From assembly GCA_037349105.1 (NCBI GenBank), contig JAYJMM010000117.1, positions 3,658,001 through 3,722,000 of the forward strand: DNA of 64,000 nt, in the 5' to 3' direction. Origin of the DNA: Limnomonas spitsbergensis. Its lineage: Eukaryota > Chlorophyta > Chlorophyceae > Chlamydomonadales. A model generated the notes under the pieces. That model was not told the DNA's origin, did no database searches, and saw nothing but the letters and a program-made list of their open reading frames with translations. Each line of letters opens with the position of its first letter. Within the stretch, counting starts at the first letter, position 1. The position numbers and the translations under genes are program-made. Positions 21,101-33,645 of the stretch are shown piece after piece.

Positions 21101-23016
21101 ATTTGAGCACTCACATGCTACCAGGCAGGCATAGTGCAGGAAGAGGTAGGGTTTAGTGTGGGTATTTAGGCACTCACATGCTACCAGGCAGGCATAGTGC
21201 AGGAAGAGGTAGGGTCCGACCACAAAGGGTGTCCCGCGCTTCCCTAGCAGGGATATCGCCATGCTGGTCAGGCTCACTGTGGTGTTGCTGGCGGGCTGCT
21301 GGGCTGTGAAGTTGATAGTGACCTTTGAATGAGGTGGGAGGAGGCAGGAAGAGGCGAGGATTAAGGTGGATGTGTACTGCGGGGGAGGTGGGAGGTGGCG
21401 GGGGTCGAGAGGAAGTAGGTGGATGTCAAGCAGGAGGAGACGGGGGTTGAGGTTTTGGTGGGGCAGGCGTGGGAGGCGGGCAGGGGCTAGGGTTGAGCTT
21501 TCGCAAGTGGCAGTGGCGCGTATGGTGGTGGTGGCTGGGGTCAAGCCTGTGCAAGTGGCGGTGTTGGTAGTGGGGGGTTCTGCAGGTTTGGTGGGACGGG
21601 TGAGGAGCTTAGGACCTCAGCAGGAACGCCAGCCGGAATGCCAGCCAGAATGGCAGCGGGAATGTCAGCCAGAATTCCAGCCCACCTGGGAGGGCTCTTT
21701 TCCTCAGCACCCCACGGCCCAGGGTTAAAAGAGGGAACCATGTCCTTGATTAACAAGCAATCCTGCTCATTTATTTCGTTTATTTCAAAAGGGATGACCT
21801 GTTCAGTTGTGACACCTCAACGCGAACGACCGGTAGGGTGACAGGCAACAGCGGACAGCTGGATACAAATCCCTTAATATGTCAGCATTTGTAACCCTGC
21901 ATCCTTGCATTCTGCCACATCTGTCCTGATACGAATAACTGTCTGACTGCACCAAACCGGTGCCCTGATCCTTCATGTCTGCGCATGACCCACCTCCGCG
22001 ATAAGCAGGCCTGTGATCAGGGAGTAGCCGCAGCCCAACTGCACCAAACCGGTGCCCTGATCCTTCATGTCTGCGCATGACCCACCTCCGCGATAAGCAG
22101 GCCTGTGATCAGGGAGTAGCCGCAACCCAACTGCACCAAACCGGTGCCCTGATCCTTCATGTCTGCGCATGACCCACCTCCGCGATAAGCAGGCCTGTGA
22201 TCAGGGAGTAGCCGCAGCCCAACTGCACCAAACCGGTGCCCTGATCCTTCATGTCTGCGCATGACCCACCTCCGCGATAAGCAGGCCTGTGATCAGGGAG
22301 TGGCCGCAGCCCAACTGCACCAAACCGGTGCCCTGATCCTTCATGTCTGCGCATGACCCACCTCCGCGATAAGCAGGCCTGTGATCAGGGAGTAGCCGCA
22401 GCCCAACTGCACTAAACCGGTGCCCTGATCCTTCATGTCTGCGCATGACCCACCTCCGCGATAAGCAGGCCTGTGATCAGGGAGTAGCCGCAACCCAACT
22501 GCACCAAACCGGTGCCCTGATCCTTCATGTCTGCGCATGACCCACCTCTGCGATAAGCAGGCCTGTGATCAGGGAGTAGCCGCAGCCCACCAGCAGCGCG
22601 GAGCTGGAGGCCACGAACCCTGCCGGTGCAGTGACTGTTGGCAACGCCAGCATACCCACGCCCACTGTTGCCCCCATGATGAGCAGCACGCATGCGAGGA
22701 TGCTCGAGGACTCGACAGGCGGCAAGTCTGACTCAGGGGTGACCGGTGGGGGGCGCCCCGGGGCTGGGGCTGTCAGGGAGGCTGACGTGGGTGCTATGGT
22801 AATGGCTTGCTGCCCCCCGCACGCTGACTGGCATGTCAGCAGACGTCCGTTTCCATGCAATTTGTTGCGCATCACAGCTGGGGTGGCAGGGTGAGCGGCG
22901 CTCGTTCTGATGTGGGAGGGAGACCCATGGGAGCTCCTGCCCACGAATTTCAAGGGTGTCACCTTGTTTTTAAAAAGAGATTTAGATTGCATGGAGTTGC
23001 TCATGGTAGAGTTCAT
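15122..23016 (-). CDS. Aromatic amino acid permease (Tyr/Trp permease, HAAAP family), probably plastid-targeted
   Basis: Minus-strand exons 22546-23016, 21178-21322, 19409-19575, 18091-18252, 17190-17334, 16654-16724, 15790-16104, 15122-15307 join in phase to 553 residues. The first ~60 residues are Ser/Arg/Lys-rich with few acids, a transit peptide by character. Then come the family landmarks: GATVGVGMLALPTVTAPAGF (TM1), GYSLITGLLIAE (TM2), LHYACLVAYISKS, VDALNGTLVAVMVAAFLGLL, IALAFVFQNVVPVVVNRLG, SIAALSMFILWDGAIMG, DPIAAMQAS, FTFFAVSSSFISFALALT, DYAGTYGVMSLFGILPAAMA and a last hydrophobic segment, about 11 in all. The family moves Tyr or Trp by proton symport; substrate and membrane here are inferred. 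The intron after exon 5 has a GC donor (GGCAG|GCAAGT). Introns carry junction-derived arrays (21.2-22.5 kb, 17.7-17.9 kb). It is divergent from RPS5, 277 bp apart. Confidence 0.92.
16376..16552. repeat. Telomere-like ggtttagggttcattg minisatellite
   Basis: About nine units of ggtttagggttcattg with TTTAGGG cores, in the permease intron 16105-16653. An interstitial telomere-type motif, not a telomere. Confidence 0.9.
17735..17990 (-). repeat. Two degenerate copies of permease exon 4 end plus donor
   Basis: Plus-strand segments 17735-17800 and 17860-17925 (tcaccaccactggcatcacg; tcacaaccactggtaccaca) match the exon 4 edge at 18085-18145 (tcaccaccactggcaccaca), including the gcacctt donor complement. 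They sit downstream of that donor on the transcribed strand, inside the next intron. Confidence 0.75.
18330..18866. repeat. 13-bp minisatellite (ccatagtgctaaa), ~40 copies
   Basis: Tandem ccatagtgctaaa with single-base variants (tact, gata, catggt), within the permease intron 18253-19408. Confidence 0.97.
20762..21215 (-). repeat. 63-bp tandem repeat of permease exon 2 end plus 5' splice site, 7 copies
   Basis: On the minus strand each unit reads PYLFLHYACLVA then GCAT|GTGAGT, the exon 2 end and its donor, then ~20 bp of intron. Units are nearly identical, differing mainly at ttaggc/ttgagc. The unit is 21 codons, so the reading frame stays open through all copies. The exon-proximal copy has its donor at 21178/21177 and gives the frame needed by exon 3. 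Confidence 0.95.
21940..22575 (-). repeat. 92-bp tandem repeat of permease exon 1 end plus 5' splice site, 7 copies
   Basis: Each unit contains the minus-strand exon 1 end (GCGYSLITGLLIAE) and donor GAG|GTGGGT, followed by ~45 bp of intron. Copies repeat every 92 bp from the true junction at 22546. The unit is not a multiple of 3, so use of a distal donor would shift the frame. Confidence 0.95.
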
Positions 23017-23293
23017 TTGTAATCTCCAAACGAGTCTGACGAAAAACTAAGCAAAAACCGTTATCTCTGATATGGGGTACGAATCTATCGCAGATGATTT
23101 TATGTAAGAGATTGACCAGTGTTAAATAGAACAAGAGTCCTGGAGGGTGATAGAAGACGACAAAGTTGCGAGGCCAAAAGTCCTTTGTTGTACATGCCGA
23201 ACCCCGAACCCTGTCCCTGCCGCCGAGACAGAAATTGTGTTTGGCCCGCTGCTCTCTCTTTCTCGCCTCCAGCTTTTTCCTTAGGGAGATAAA
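23017..23293. promoter_or_regulatory. 277-bp divergent promoter region between permease and RPS5
   Basis: The two start codons (23016 on -, 23294 on +) face away from each other, so the segment should hold both promoters and 5' UTRs. A pyrimidine-rich stretch at 23250-23281 (gctctctctttctcgcctcc) lies just before the RPS5 ATG, as is common for ribosomal-protein 5' ends. No clear TATA box seen. Confidence 0.5.
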
Positions 23294-25359
<2,066 letters not shown>

Positions 25360-25412
25360 TCTGTTTTGGTTGAGGTTTGCTGGGAAAGGGTATATTTACC
25401 GGTATCAAGTCA

Positions 25413-25417
25413 TGTAA
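25413..25417 (+). terminator. TGTAA poly(A) signal of RPS5
   Basis: TGTAA 54 bp downstream of the RPS5 stop, at the expected position for a chlorophycean 3' UTR end. Confidence 0.6.
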
Positions 25418-26497
25418 TCTACTGGTGGACATTGTCGATGACTTTACACCTCTGGTGGACAAAGAAAAGCCATCGAATTGACTATCGTCATTCAAACACA
25501 CCTTCGGCTGTGCTGAGCGCCCGATGCCATGTTTTCAGTAGTGGTATTATGTAGTCTCAGTTGATGGTTATAAGTGTGAGACTGCATCTCTGCAGACAGG
25601 TAAGTCATCCTCTTGTTTCTAACGACGATCTTACAAGCTCATGAAAGCACAGCCTGACGATAAAACCCATGATCATAGAGCCTTTCCACAGGGCCCTGCG
25701 GTCATGATCATAATTCGACATACATATCATACATGCATGTACAAAAAGAGATCCAGATTTGTGCGCACGGTCCCCAGGCCCCATTTGAATCCACCGAGTC
25801 ATGTGTTACTGTAATATGACTGCAATCGCCACGCCCTGTCCATTTCGCCACAACATGCTTCCACTAGTCTACCAATATCTGAAATCCATAGTTCTCCCTT
25901 GGGCAAACACGAAAAGGGCGATTTTGGGGAGCTTTTCTTTTCGCCATGCATGAAAATGCTCGGCCCTGTGGGCGCCCAGCAAGTAACGTTTAGTTCTAGG
26001 GTTACAGATTTCAGCGTTAAAAGCCAAACTACAGACGCAGCGATTTTATGGTGGTCTGCTTTTTAGATCATGCCCTCCCCATGCTACGGCCTCGCCGTTA
26101 GTAAGTATGTTCTATATACCCGCAAGATTTTGAATGGGGTTCAAATTTTGAATGCACGGCGAGATCAGTAAAAGTGGTGAGAGCATAGCTGAGCCAAAAT
26201 GGCGAGGGCAATCATATCCAGGGATACTAAACGGCCAAATGAAGACAGCCCGGGCCACTGCCACCTGTTGCTATCACATCGTCCTCCCCTCGCAAGCCCA
26301 TCGGTTTCAGGGTTATGCAGCTCAAACTAAACCCTGGTCGAGCAGGGGCCACGAACCACCTCCCGTAGTGGCGATTCACGACCTCTCACAGCCCACTGCT
26401 GGTGCATGACCTCTCACAGTCCACTGTTAGTGAAAGTTAAACCGGACATGCTACATGTTATTAGATCCTACTAGGCTACCGTGGCAGCAGTAGCGCG
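25418..26497. other. Intergenic region between RPS5 and the OPR gene
   Basis: About 1.1 kb with no supported gene. A short direct repeat, cgacctctcacagcccactg / tgacctctcacagtccactg, lies near 26378-26430, just upstream of the OPR gene start. Confidence 0.45.
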
Positions 26498-29400
26498 ATG
26501 CTGAGGGCACGCAGCACGTCATCCTTGGTTGGCCATGTGGCGGGTGCACCCCAGCCCCTCAGGCGCGGAGTGTCAGTTGCCAGACGATGGCGCATTTCGA
26601 AATTAATAGTGGTGCCTGCCATCGCTCAAGCTACTGGGCCCCTGCCCGCACCTGCCCGGCCCACGCAGCCGATCAAGGCCCAGCGACCAACCACCATCAG
26701 CGCGCCGCTCATTACGACATTCATCAAGCGCACCGAGTCAACTCAGCAGCTTAAGGAGGTGGTCGACGTCTATGGCCCCACCTTCAACACCATCCACATC
26801 AGCGCCTCCCTTATTCACACCATATCGTTGGCCGCATTAGAACCAAGCAGCAGCGATGGAAGTAGCAGAGATAGTAGCAGCAGCAGTAACAGCAGCAGCA
26901 GCAGTGGTCCAGTGTCTGATCAAAGACAGGGGCAGCAGCAGCAGCAGCAGCAGCTGCAAGATGGCGCCATGCAAGCGCTCAGCCAGGCAGCCGACGGAGC
27001 GCAGCAGCAGCGGTCCAGTGGCAGCGACGCCTCCCGCACCCTGCAGCTGAAGCTGTTGGGCATGGTGCCCGGGCAGCTGCAGGACTTCGATATCCAGGGC
27101 CTGGCCAACGTGATGTATGTCATGGCCAAGGCAGGCCACAGGGACTTGGTGCTCCTGGGCTCCTTGATGGCAGCGGCACAGTACAAGCTGGACATTGGAA
27201 AGCCACAGGTGGGGAGCCTTGTTGCATATGTCTAGGCCCCATGCAGCACATGTGCAGGTACCATGCGACACTTGTGCGGGCCCCATGCAGTACTTGTGCA
27301 GGCCCCGTGTGGTACATGTGTAGGATCCATGCAGTACGCGTGCAAGCCTCATGCAGCAGATGTGGAGGCAATACAGGCCCCATGCCGCACTTCTGCAGGC
27401 CCCATGCAGTGCTTGCACAGGCCCCATATGATGCACGTGCGGATATGCAGGGTGCCTGTGTCCAGGCTCCATGTGGCACACGTGCAGGACCTATGCAGTA
27501 CATATGCAGGCCCCATGCGGTGCATGTGCAGTCCCCATGCAGTACATGTGTGGGTATGTTGGGTGCATATGCAAACTCCTAGCAAGGTATGTGCGGGTAC
27601 ATAGCCACATGGGGTGCATGTGTAGGCCCCATGCGGTACATGTGCAGGTCACATGCAGTACTTATGTAGGTACATGAGACGTATGTGCAGACCCCATGCG
27701 GTGCAGGAATGTGGGGTTCATGCAAGTGCGGGAATCTGCGGATAGTTGCTGGCTCGTGGGGTACGCGATTGCATGTACGCGTGAATACTCGCGGGTCATG
27801 TCTGTCTGCACCGCTCGGCCCTTCAGAAGATGGCTATCAAGTGGATGTTCAAGATCTTAAACGACATGAGCAGGAAAAACCTATAGGGGGGGGGGGCCAA
27901 AGACAACAGGGCCCGTTATGCATGGCTGTATAGGGCCTGAGGCATGGCGGACTTTGTCAGCCGTACTTGGCACTACTTTTCGTCACGAGGTGCACTTGGA
28001 AGCACATGAAGCACTCATGGTAAGGTCTCCACCGCACATGGGAGTGCAGATGACGCACATGATAAGATCTGCCCCCCCCAGCTTGTCTTTTTGGGCAAAG
28101 CTTCTAGCCATTTACTAGACACTCATGCCCTGCTGCACCCCCGCTTACACTGCTGTTCCCCTCCCGTTTCCTTCTCCACCAGAACGTGGCGAACATCTTG
28201 TGGGCATGTGCCTCGCTGTCCTACCTGCCGGATCGGGAATGGTTCAAGCTCTTCTACAATGCGTTGGATGCATGTATCAAGGACTTGAACCCCCAGGTGC
28301 GTTTAGGATTGAAGCAAAGCGGCTCTGCTTTTGGATACAATTATGCACGGCTTTGGGGGGGGGGGGGGACTGTGTTATAGGACCCCAGATAGGAACTGGT
28401 GGGAAGATTTGAGTCGTGCTGACTCACTTGGCATGATTCGATCTGCCAGACTGGCGACGCCTGAGCCTACCTGCCATTTGAGCCATTCGCAACTCGCCCC
28501 TTGCCCCGCTATCCGGCTGCCCCCCACGTAGGACATATCCAACATGCTGTGGGCTTTTGCGAGGCTCGAGATGGTGGGCGTCAGCACTGTCGGCTGGACT
28601 GCCTCAGTGCCCTCGTCCTCAGCCGCCACCGACGCGCCTGCCCTGCCCTACAAGGTCCCTGTGGGCATCACGTCCAAGCTGATGCAGCGTGCGCAGCCCA
28701 AGCTGCAGGCCTTCTCCCCACAGCAGCTGTCCAACACGCTGTGGGGGGTCGCGCGGCTGTGCGTCGTGCCATCGCAGCCGTGGGCCGCAACGTTCGCGGC
28801 AGCGGCCTCCTACCGCCTGCGGCGGGACGACTTTCCGCCTCAAGAGATGGCGTCCATGGCGTGGGGCGTGAGCAGGCTGAGGCTGTGGCTCGGGCCGGAG
28901 TGGCTCGACGCCTTTCTGCGTGCCTCTTACAGCCGTGCATCTTTGCTGTCAGCGGACCACCTTGCGCAGGTGAGTGGATATGAATTGGACGGCCGTTTGG
29001 CTTTCCGATTCTTGACCATTTTAAAGGCCTGAGTCATGATATCTACCCTGTGGCAGGCGAAGGCAATGTGGGTTTAAAAGTGCGTGATGAGGGTGCGTCA
29101 GCTACATATCAGCCATCGAGCAGGGGACCTGATGCATCAAGCGTTGCTGCGGGGGCTACCAGGAGTACCTTGGCCCTTGGCTGGTAAAAGTTTGGTCCCA
29201 ATCGGCCCATTGGTGGCTTCCTAGGCGCCTGCAAAAGGTGGTCTTGTGCGCACTAGTGTATGCAATTGGGGTACGTGCAGGACGTTACTGTTAACCCGAC
29301 CAGAGTACTAGACATTAACCTGAATCTGGTTTCGCCATTCGGAGGCTCCATGGACAGATCATGCTGGCCCCCTGATCATGCTGGCCCCCTGATCATGCTG

Positions 29401-32400
29401 GCCCCCTGATCATGCTGGCCCCCTGATCATGCTGGTCCCCCTGATCATGCTGGCCCCCTGATCATGCTGCCCCCCCTGATCATGCTGGCCCCCCTGATCA
29501 TGCTGGCCCCCTGATCATGCTGCCCCCCCTGATCATGCTGGCCCCCCTGATCATGCTGGTCCCCCTGATGATGCTGCCCCCCTTGATCATGCTGGCCCCC
29601 CTGATCATGCTGGCCCCCCTGATCATGCTGGCCCCCTGATAATGCTGCCCCCCTTGATCATGCTGGCCCCCCTGATCATGCTGCCCCCCCCCCTGATCAT
29701 GCTGGCCCCCTGATCATGCTGCCCCCCCCCCTGATCATGCTGGCCCCCCTGATCATGCTGGCCCCCCCTGATCATGCTGGCCCCCCTGATCATGCTGGCC
29801 CCCCTGATGATGCTGCCCCCCCTGATCATGCTGCCCCCCCTGATGATGCTGGCCCCCCTGATCATGCTGGCCCCCTGATCATGCTGCCCCCCCTGATCAT
29901 GCTGCCCCCCCTGATCATGCTGGCCCCCCTGATCATGCTGGCCCCCCTGATCATGCTGGCCCCCTGATCATGCTGGACCCCTGATCATGCTGGTCCCCCT
30001 GATCATGCTGGCCCCCTGATCATGCTGGCCCCCTGATCATGCTGGCCCCCCTGATCATGCTGGCCCCCTGATCATGCTGGCCCCCCTGATCATGCTGGCC
30101 CCCTGATCATGCTGGCCCCCTGATTATGCTGGCCCCCCCTGATCATGCTGGCCCCCCTGATCATGCTGGCCCCCTGATCATGCTGGCCCCCCTGATCCTG
30201 GCCTAGCATTAGTGGAGCCTTGTACGCAGTGCGAAAGCAGTATGTCGGCTGAGATCCCTCGGCCAGAGACACTGACGTCTCATAAAGGATAAATATCACG
30301 CCCTGAGGCATGGATGAAGGCTCGTACAGCTCACCCTTAAGGCGTTTAATTGTCGTGGTGTTGCCTTTTGTTTACAGCATATGGATTGATCCCTCCTGTC
30401 TTAGCAACATCTAGGTTTTGCTGGCTGAGGGCTCTTCCCCCTCATCACTTGGCCCTGCCCTTTGCCCCGATTTAGATCTTGTTGTCCTTGGGCGCGATGA
30501 GGGTTCACCCGCCCACCCCTTGGCTGTCTGTCTTCATGGCGGCATCGACCGCAAAGCTGCAGCAATACAGGCCACAGGAGCTATCCAACGCACTGCTCGG
30601 ACTGGCCAGGCTATGTCCCCCGCCACCGCCGCCGCCGCCGCCGCCGCCACCGCCACCGCTCACGGATGACCTGGGGACGGCAGCCGCGGCCAGCAGCAGC
30701 TTGGCTGGCCGGCAATACCGTGGGCAGGACAGCAGTCAACCTAGCGGAAGCTTGCTTGAGGCTTGGCTGATTGCTGTTGAGGCGAGGCTGCCGATAGAGA
30801 GTAGCAGCGGGCACGCGGGCAGGCCCGACGCCTTGGGGCAGGATCCGGATGAAGGGGTGGGGGGGGATGGGGACGGGCAGCCGGCCGCAGCGCTGGACCG
30901 CTATCCACTTAGCCAGGAGTGGGAGGCTGAGGCAGCAGCCTCAGGGCCAGCAGGAACCAGTGGGCGCGTTGAGCAGGATGAGCGCGGGCAGGCTGGCAAC
31001 GTGCAAGCGGAGATGTTCAATGCGCAAGAGCTGTGCAACATTCTGTTTGCCGTGGCGACCCTACGGCTGCGGCCGAGTCCGCGGTGGGTGTCCAGCATGC
31101 TGACGGCGCTGCTGGCTAGCTTGGACCAGGTCGCTGCGGTGCCTAGGCAGGCTGCAATGGCGGCGTGGGCGTTGCGCGAGTTAGGCGTGGAGCCGCCGCA
31201 GGACTGGCTGCTCGCGTGGGAGGCCGCGACGGCGCCGAGGCAGGCGCGGGTGTTCACTCTGATGGACATATCCTCGCTGCTGCTGGCGTTTGCAAGATGG
31301 CGGCACCGACCGTCTGATAGATGGATGGTGAGCGCAGGGTTGCGTCTCGGACGGGCTCCTGGCCTTACCTGTCCGGGACTCGGGCTCTACGTGGCCACAT
31401 TGAGTTACTACTACTAGTCAGCGGCAGGAGGATGTCCTTGGCAGGGCTCAGGCGACCAGGCATGCCGGGGATTGGTCGAGTTTTCCGGGGTTCAGGGCAG
31501 GCCAAGGGACAGCCCTCAGTTACCTTTTGAATGGAAATTAAAGTGATCAGGCACTGAAAGCGACCCTCTACAGTCGTGAATCATTAACCCTGAAACTCTG
31601 TAATCCCAACACCTTCGAACCCCTCAGGTGCGGTTCTGGTGGCAGACGGGCAACCTACTGCGCGATAAGCGGGCGGAGCCGCGCCACCTCGTTCCAATGC
31701 TGGCCGCCATGTGTGCTCTGAGGCTTGTACCAAGACCCGGCTGGTCCAAAGCGTGTTGCGCCGCCATGGCGGCAGGGATGGCTGCCCCTACGGGCCCACC
31801 CAAGCTCACACCTCCCGCGGCATTAAAGAGCGCACGAAACAGCAGCGGGGGCGGTAGCAGCGGCGACGGCATTTTCTCCGGCGGCAGGGGCTCTGCAGCC
31901 GCAGCGGCTGCCGGCTCCTACGGGCCTGGCCAGCTCTCTTCGGCGGCCCGCTGCTTGGCGCTGCTGGGCATGGTGCCCGGGCCAGAGTGGACGCGAGCAT
32001 ACCTGCTGGCGTGCTACGCATGGTGGGAACGCTTCCAGCCTCAAGAGTGGGCTGAGATGATGTGGGCACTGGCAAAGATGCAGGTGGGTGACATGTAGTC
32101 ATCTGTAACAAGGTGTAAATCATGAGGGTGGGCCGGGTATGAGGCGAGGCTGTAGCGCCTGTAGTGCCTGTAGCTGCCGGTCCTCGTGCTGCCTTCACAG
32201 GTGCCCGAGTCCTCCCAGTTCTACAACCCTGGGGCATCTGGGAATACTTGTGCCAGTGTTAGTGTTGAAGGCTTGATTTTTTTCTATGGTATCTCCAGCG
32301 CTAGATACGCTGGCGGCACATCGGTTCCCTGATAGCTGGACTGCACTAAACCTGAGGCTGTTGACATGTGGGCATTTTTCAGGAGTGTTGTCGTAGCTGG

Positions 32401-33645
32401 GTCTTTTGCGCATGCGTTAGCCCGTGCACCGGAGCCCCCGGTGTCCAAGAGGCTGCTGCTAACCTGCACCGACTCGTGTCCTGAGTGCCTCTCCGCTCCG
32501 CCCTCCGCTCCTGTAGATTCCTGTCCCCATAGAATGGCTGGACCGCTTCACAGAGGTCACGGAGCCGCAGCTGGGCAGCTTCGATGGCAGGCAGCTGGCC
32601 ACTGTAGCCTGGGCCCTGTCCAAGCATAGACATGGGGTCCATCGGTACTCGCCACCCGCTGCATGGGTGCGGGCGTTCCTTCGCGCGACGAAGCCGCTGC
32701 TTGCTAGCATGACGGACGTGCAGCTTGGGAACACACTCAAGCACATCAACGGGTGCGAACCTGGCATGGCATGCGCATGAGGACCTCAGCACTGTGCATG
32801 ACAGGGCATGTAGATGAGCGCATATGCATGGTGCTCGGTGTGGAATGGCATGGGCATGGGTGCATGTGTGTTCGCATGGCATGCATGGCTTGGGGTTCTG
32901 ATTGATCGCACCTATGCACTTGCCTGGTATGTTTACTTGGACAACCTGTCCGGCGTTCCTTGTTCGTCCGATTGTATCTGTATGGTGGTTGAGGCGCTTA
33001 AGCTACATTTCTGACAGTGCTTGGCCTGCAGCTAAGGGGTGCAGGTGCAGCATACGTAGCTGCTTGGGCCACGATTTGGAGGCCGCTCATGCTTTAGTCT
33101 CAGTTAGCCAAGCTGTGGTCGCCCGGAGGTTCTCTCGAGCGCTAGTGGAAAAAACAATTGTAATGCTGGTAGCATATGGTATTTGCCTCTATTCTCCATG
33201 ACTGGAGATTAGACAGGGTTCTACAAACTGGCAGGTTATCGGGGACTACAGTCTGAAAAAGAAATGAACGGGGGGGAACCTGGAGGGGCCAAAGGAGGAA
33301 GTGTGGATGTTCTCCGGCTGGGCGATTTTGGGCCGGAGGCCCAGTATTCTTGTCCGGCTTTTGTTCCTTCTGATAGTTCCAGTTTTTGTCATTTTGTCAT
33401 ACTCTCAGCAAGCACTCAAAGCAGATGTGGACCCAGATTCTTGGAAAACGTCCATGTGCTTAATGGTCTCTATTTCTCCACTGCCCAGGCTTGAGGCGCG
33501 GCCAGACAAGGAGTGGGCAATGGAGCTGGTGCAGAGTGTGCGGACGCGCAGCCTGAGCCCAGAGCACCAGGTCCTATTTGAACAGGGTGTTGCCACGCTG
33601 ATTAAACGTGCGACCGCAAAGCGGGTGCCAGTGCAAGCAAGCTGA
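26498..33645 (+). CDS. Octotricopeptide-repeat (OPR) protein, organelle RNA factor
   Basis: Exons 26498-27208, 28183-28296, 28532-28969, 30476-31327, 31628-32083, 32517-32752, 33489-33645 (TGA) join in phase to 987 residues. The N terminus is Arg/Ser/Ala-rich (MLRARSTSSLVGHVAG), a transit peptide by character; a Ser- and Gln-rich linker follows (residues ~110-175). From ~200 to the end come about 14 degenerate 38-40-residue helical repeats of the OPR type, pattern PQxLxNxLWALAxL then PxxxWLxxFL: for example PQQLSNTLWGVARL, PQEMASMAWGVSRLRLW, PQELSNALLGLARL, AQELCNILFAVATLRLRP, PQEWAEMMWALAKM. OPR proteins of Chlamydomonadales bind specific chloroplast or mitochondrial RNAs for stability, splicing or translation; the target is unknown. 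I see no C-terminal RAP domain. Introns 1 and 3 hold large minisatellites. Confidence 0.92.
27235..27700. repeat. ~24-bp degenerate minisatellite (gccccatgcagtacatgtgcag)
   Basis: About 18 diverged units in intron 1 of the OPR gene, just after the donor at 27208/27209. Units alternate ccccatgcagtac and atgtgcagg; several create cag|gta-like cryptic sites. Confidence 0.9.
29365..30207. repeat. 18-20-bp minisatellite (ctgatcatgctggccccc), ~43 copies
   Basis: Each unit has a TGATCA palindrome and a C-run of variable length (5-10), in OPR intron 28970-30475. Length variation of the C-run creates scattered open frames on both strands that I do not call genes. Confidence 0.97.

Noticed and set aside
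20762..22575. CRISPR-like regular repeats
   Set aside because: Units are contiguous with no unique spacers, and they match the adjacent exon ends; the genome is eukaryotic.
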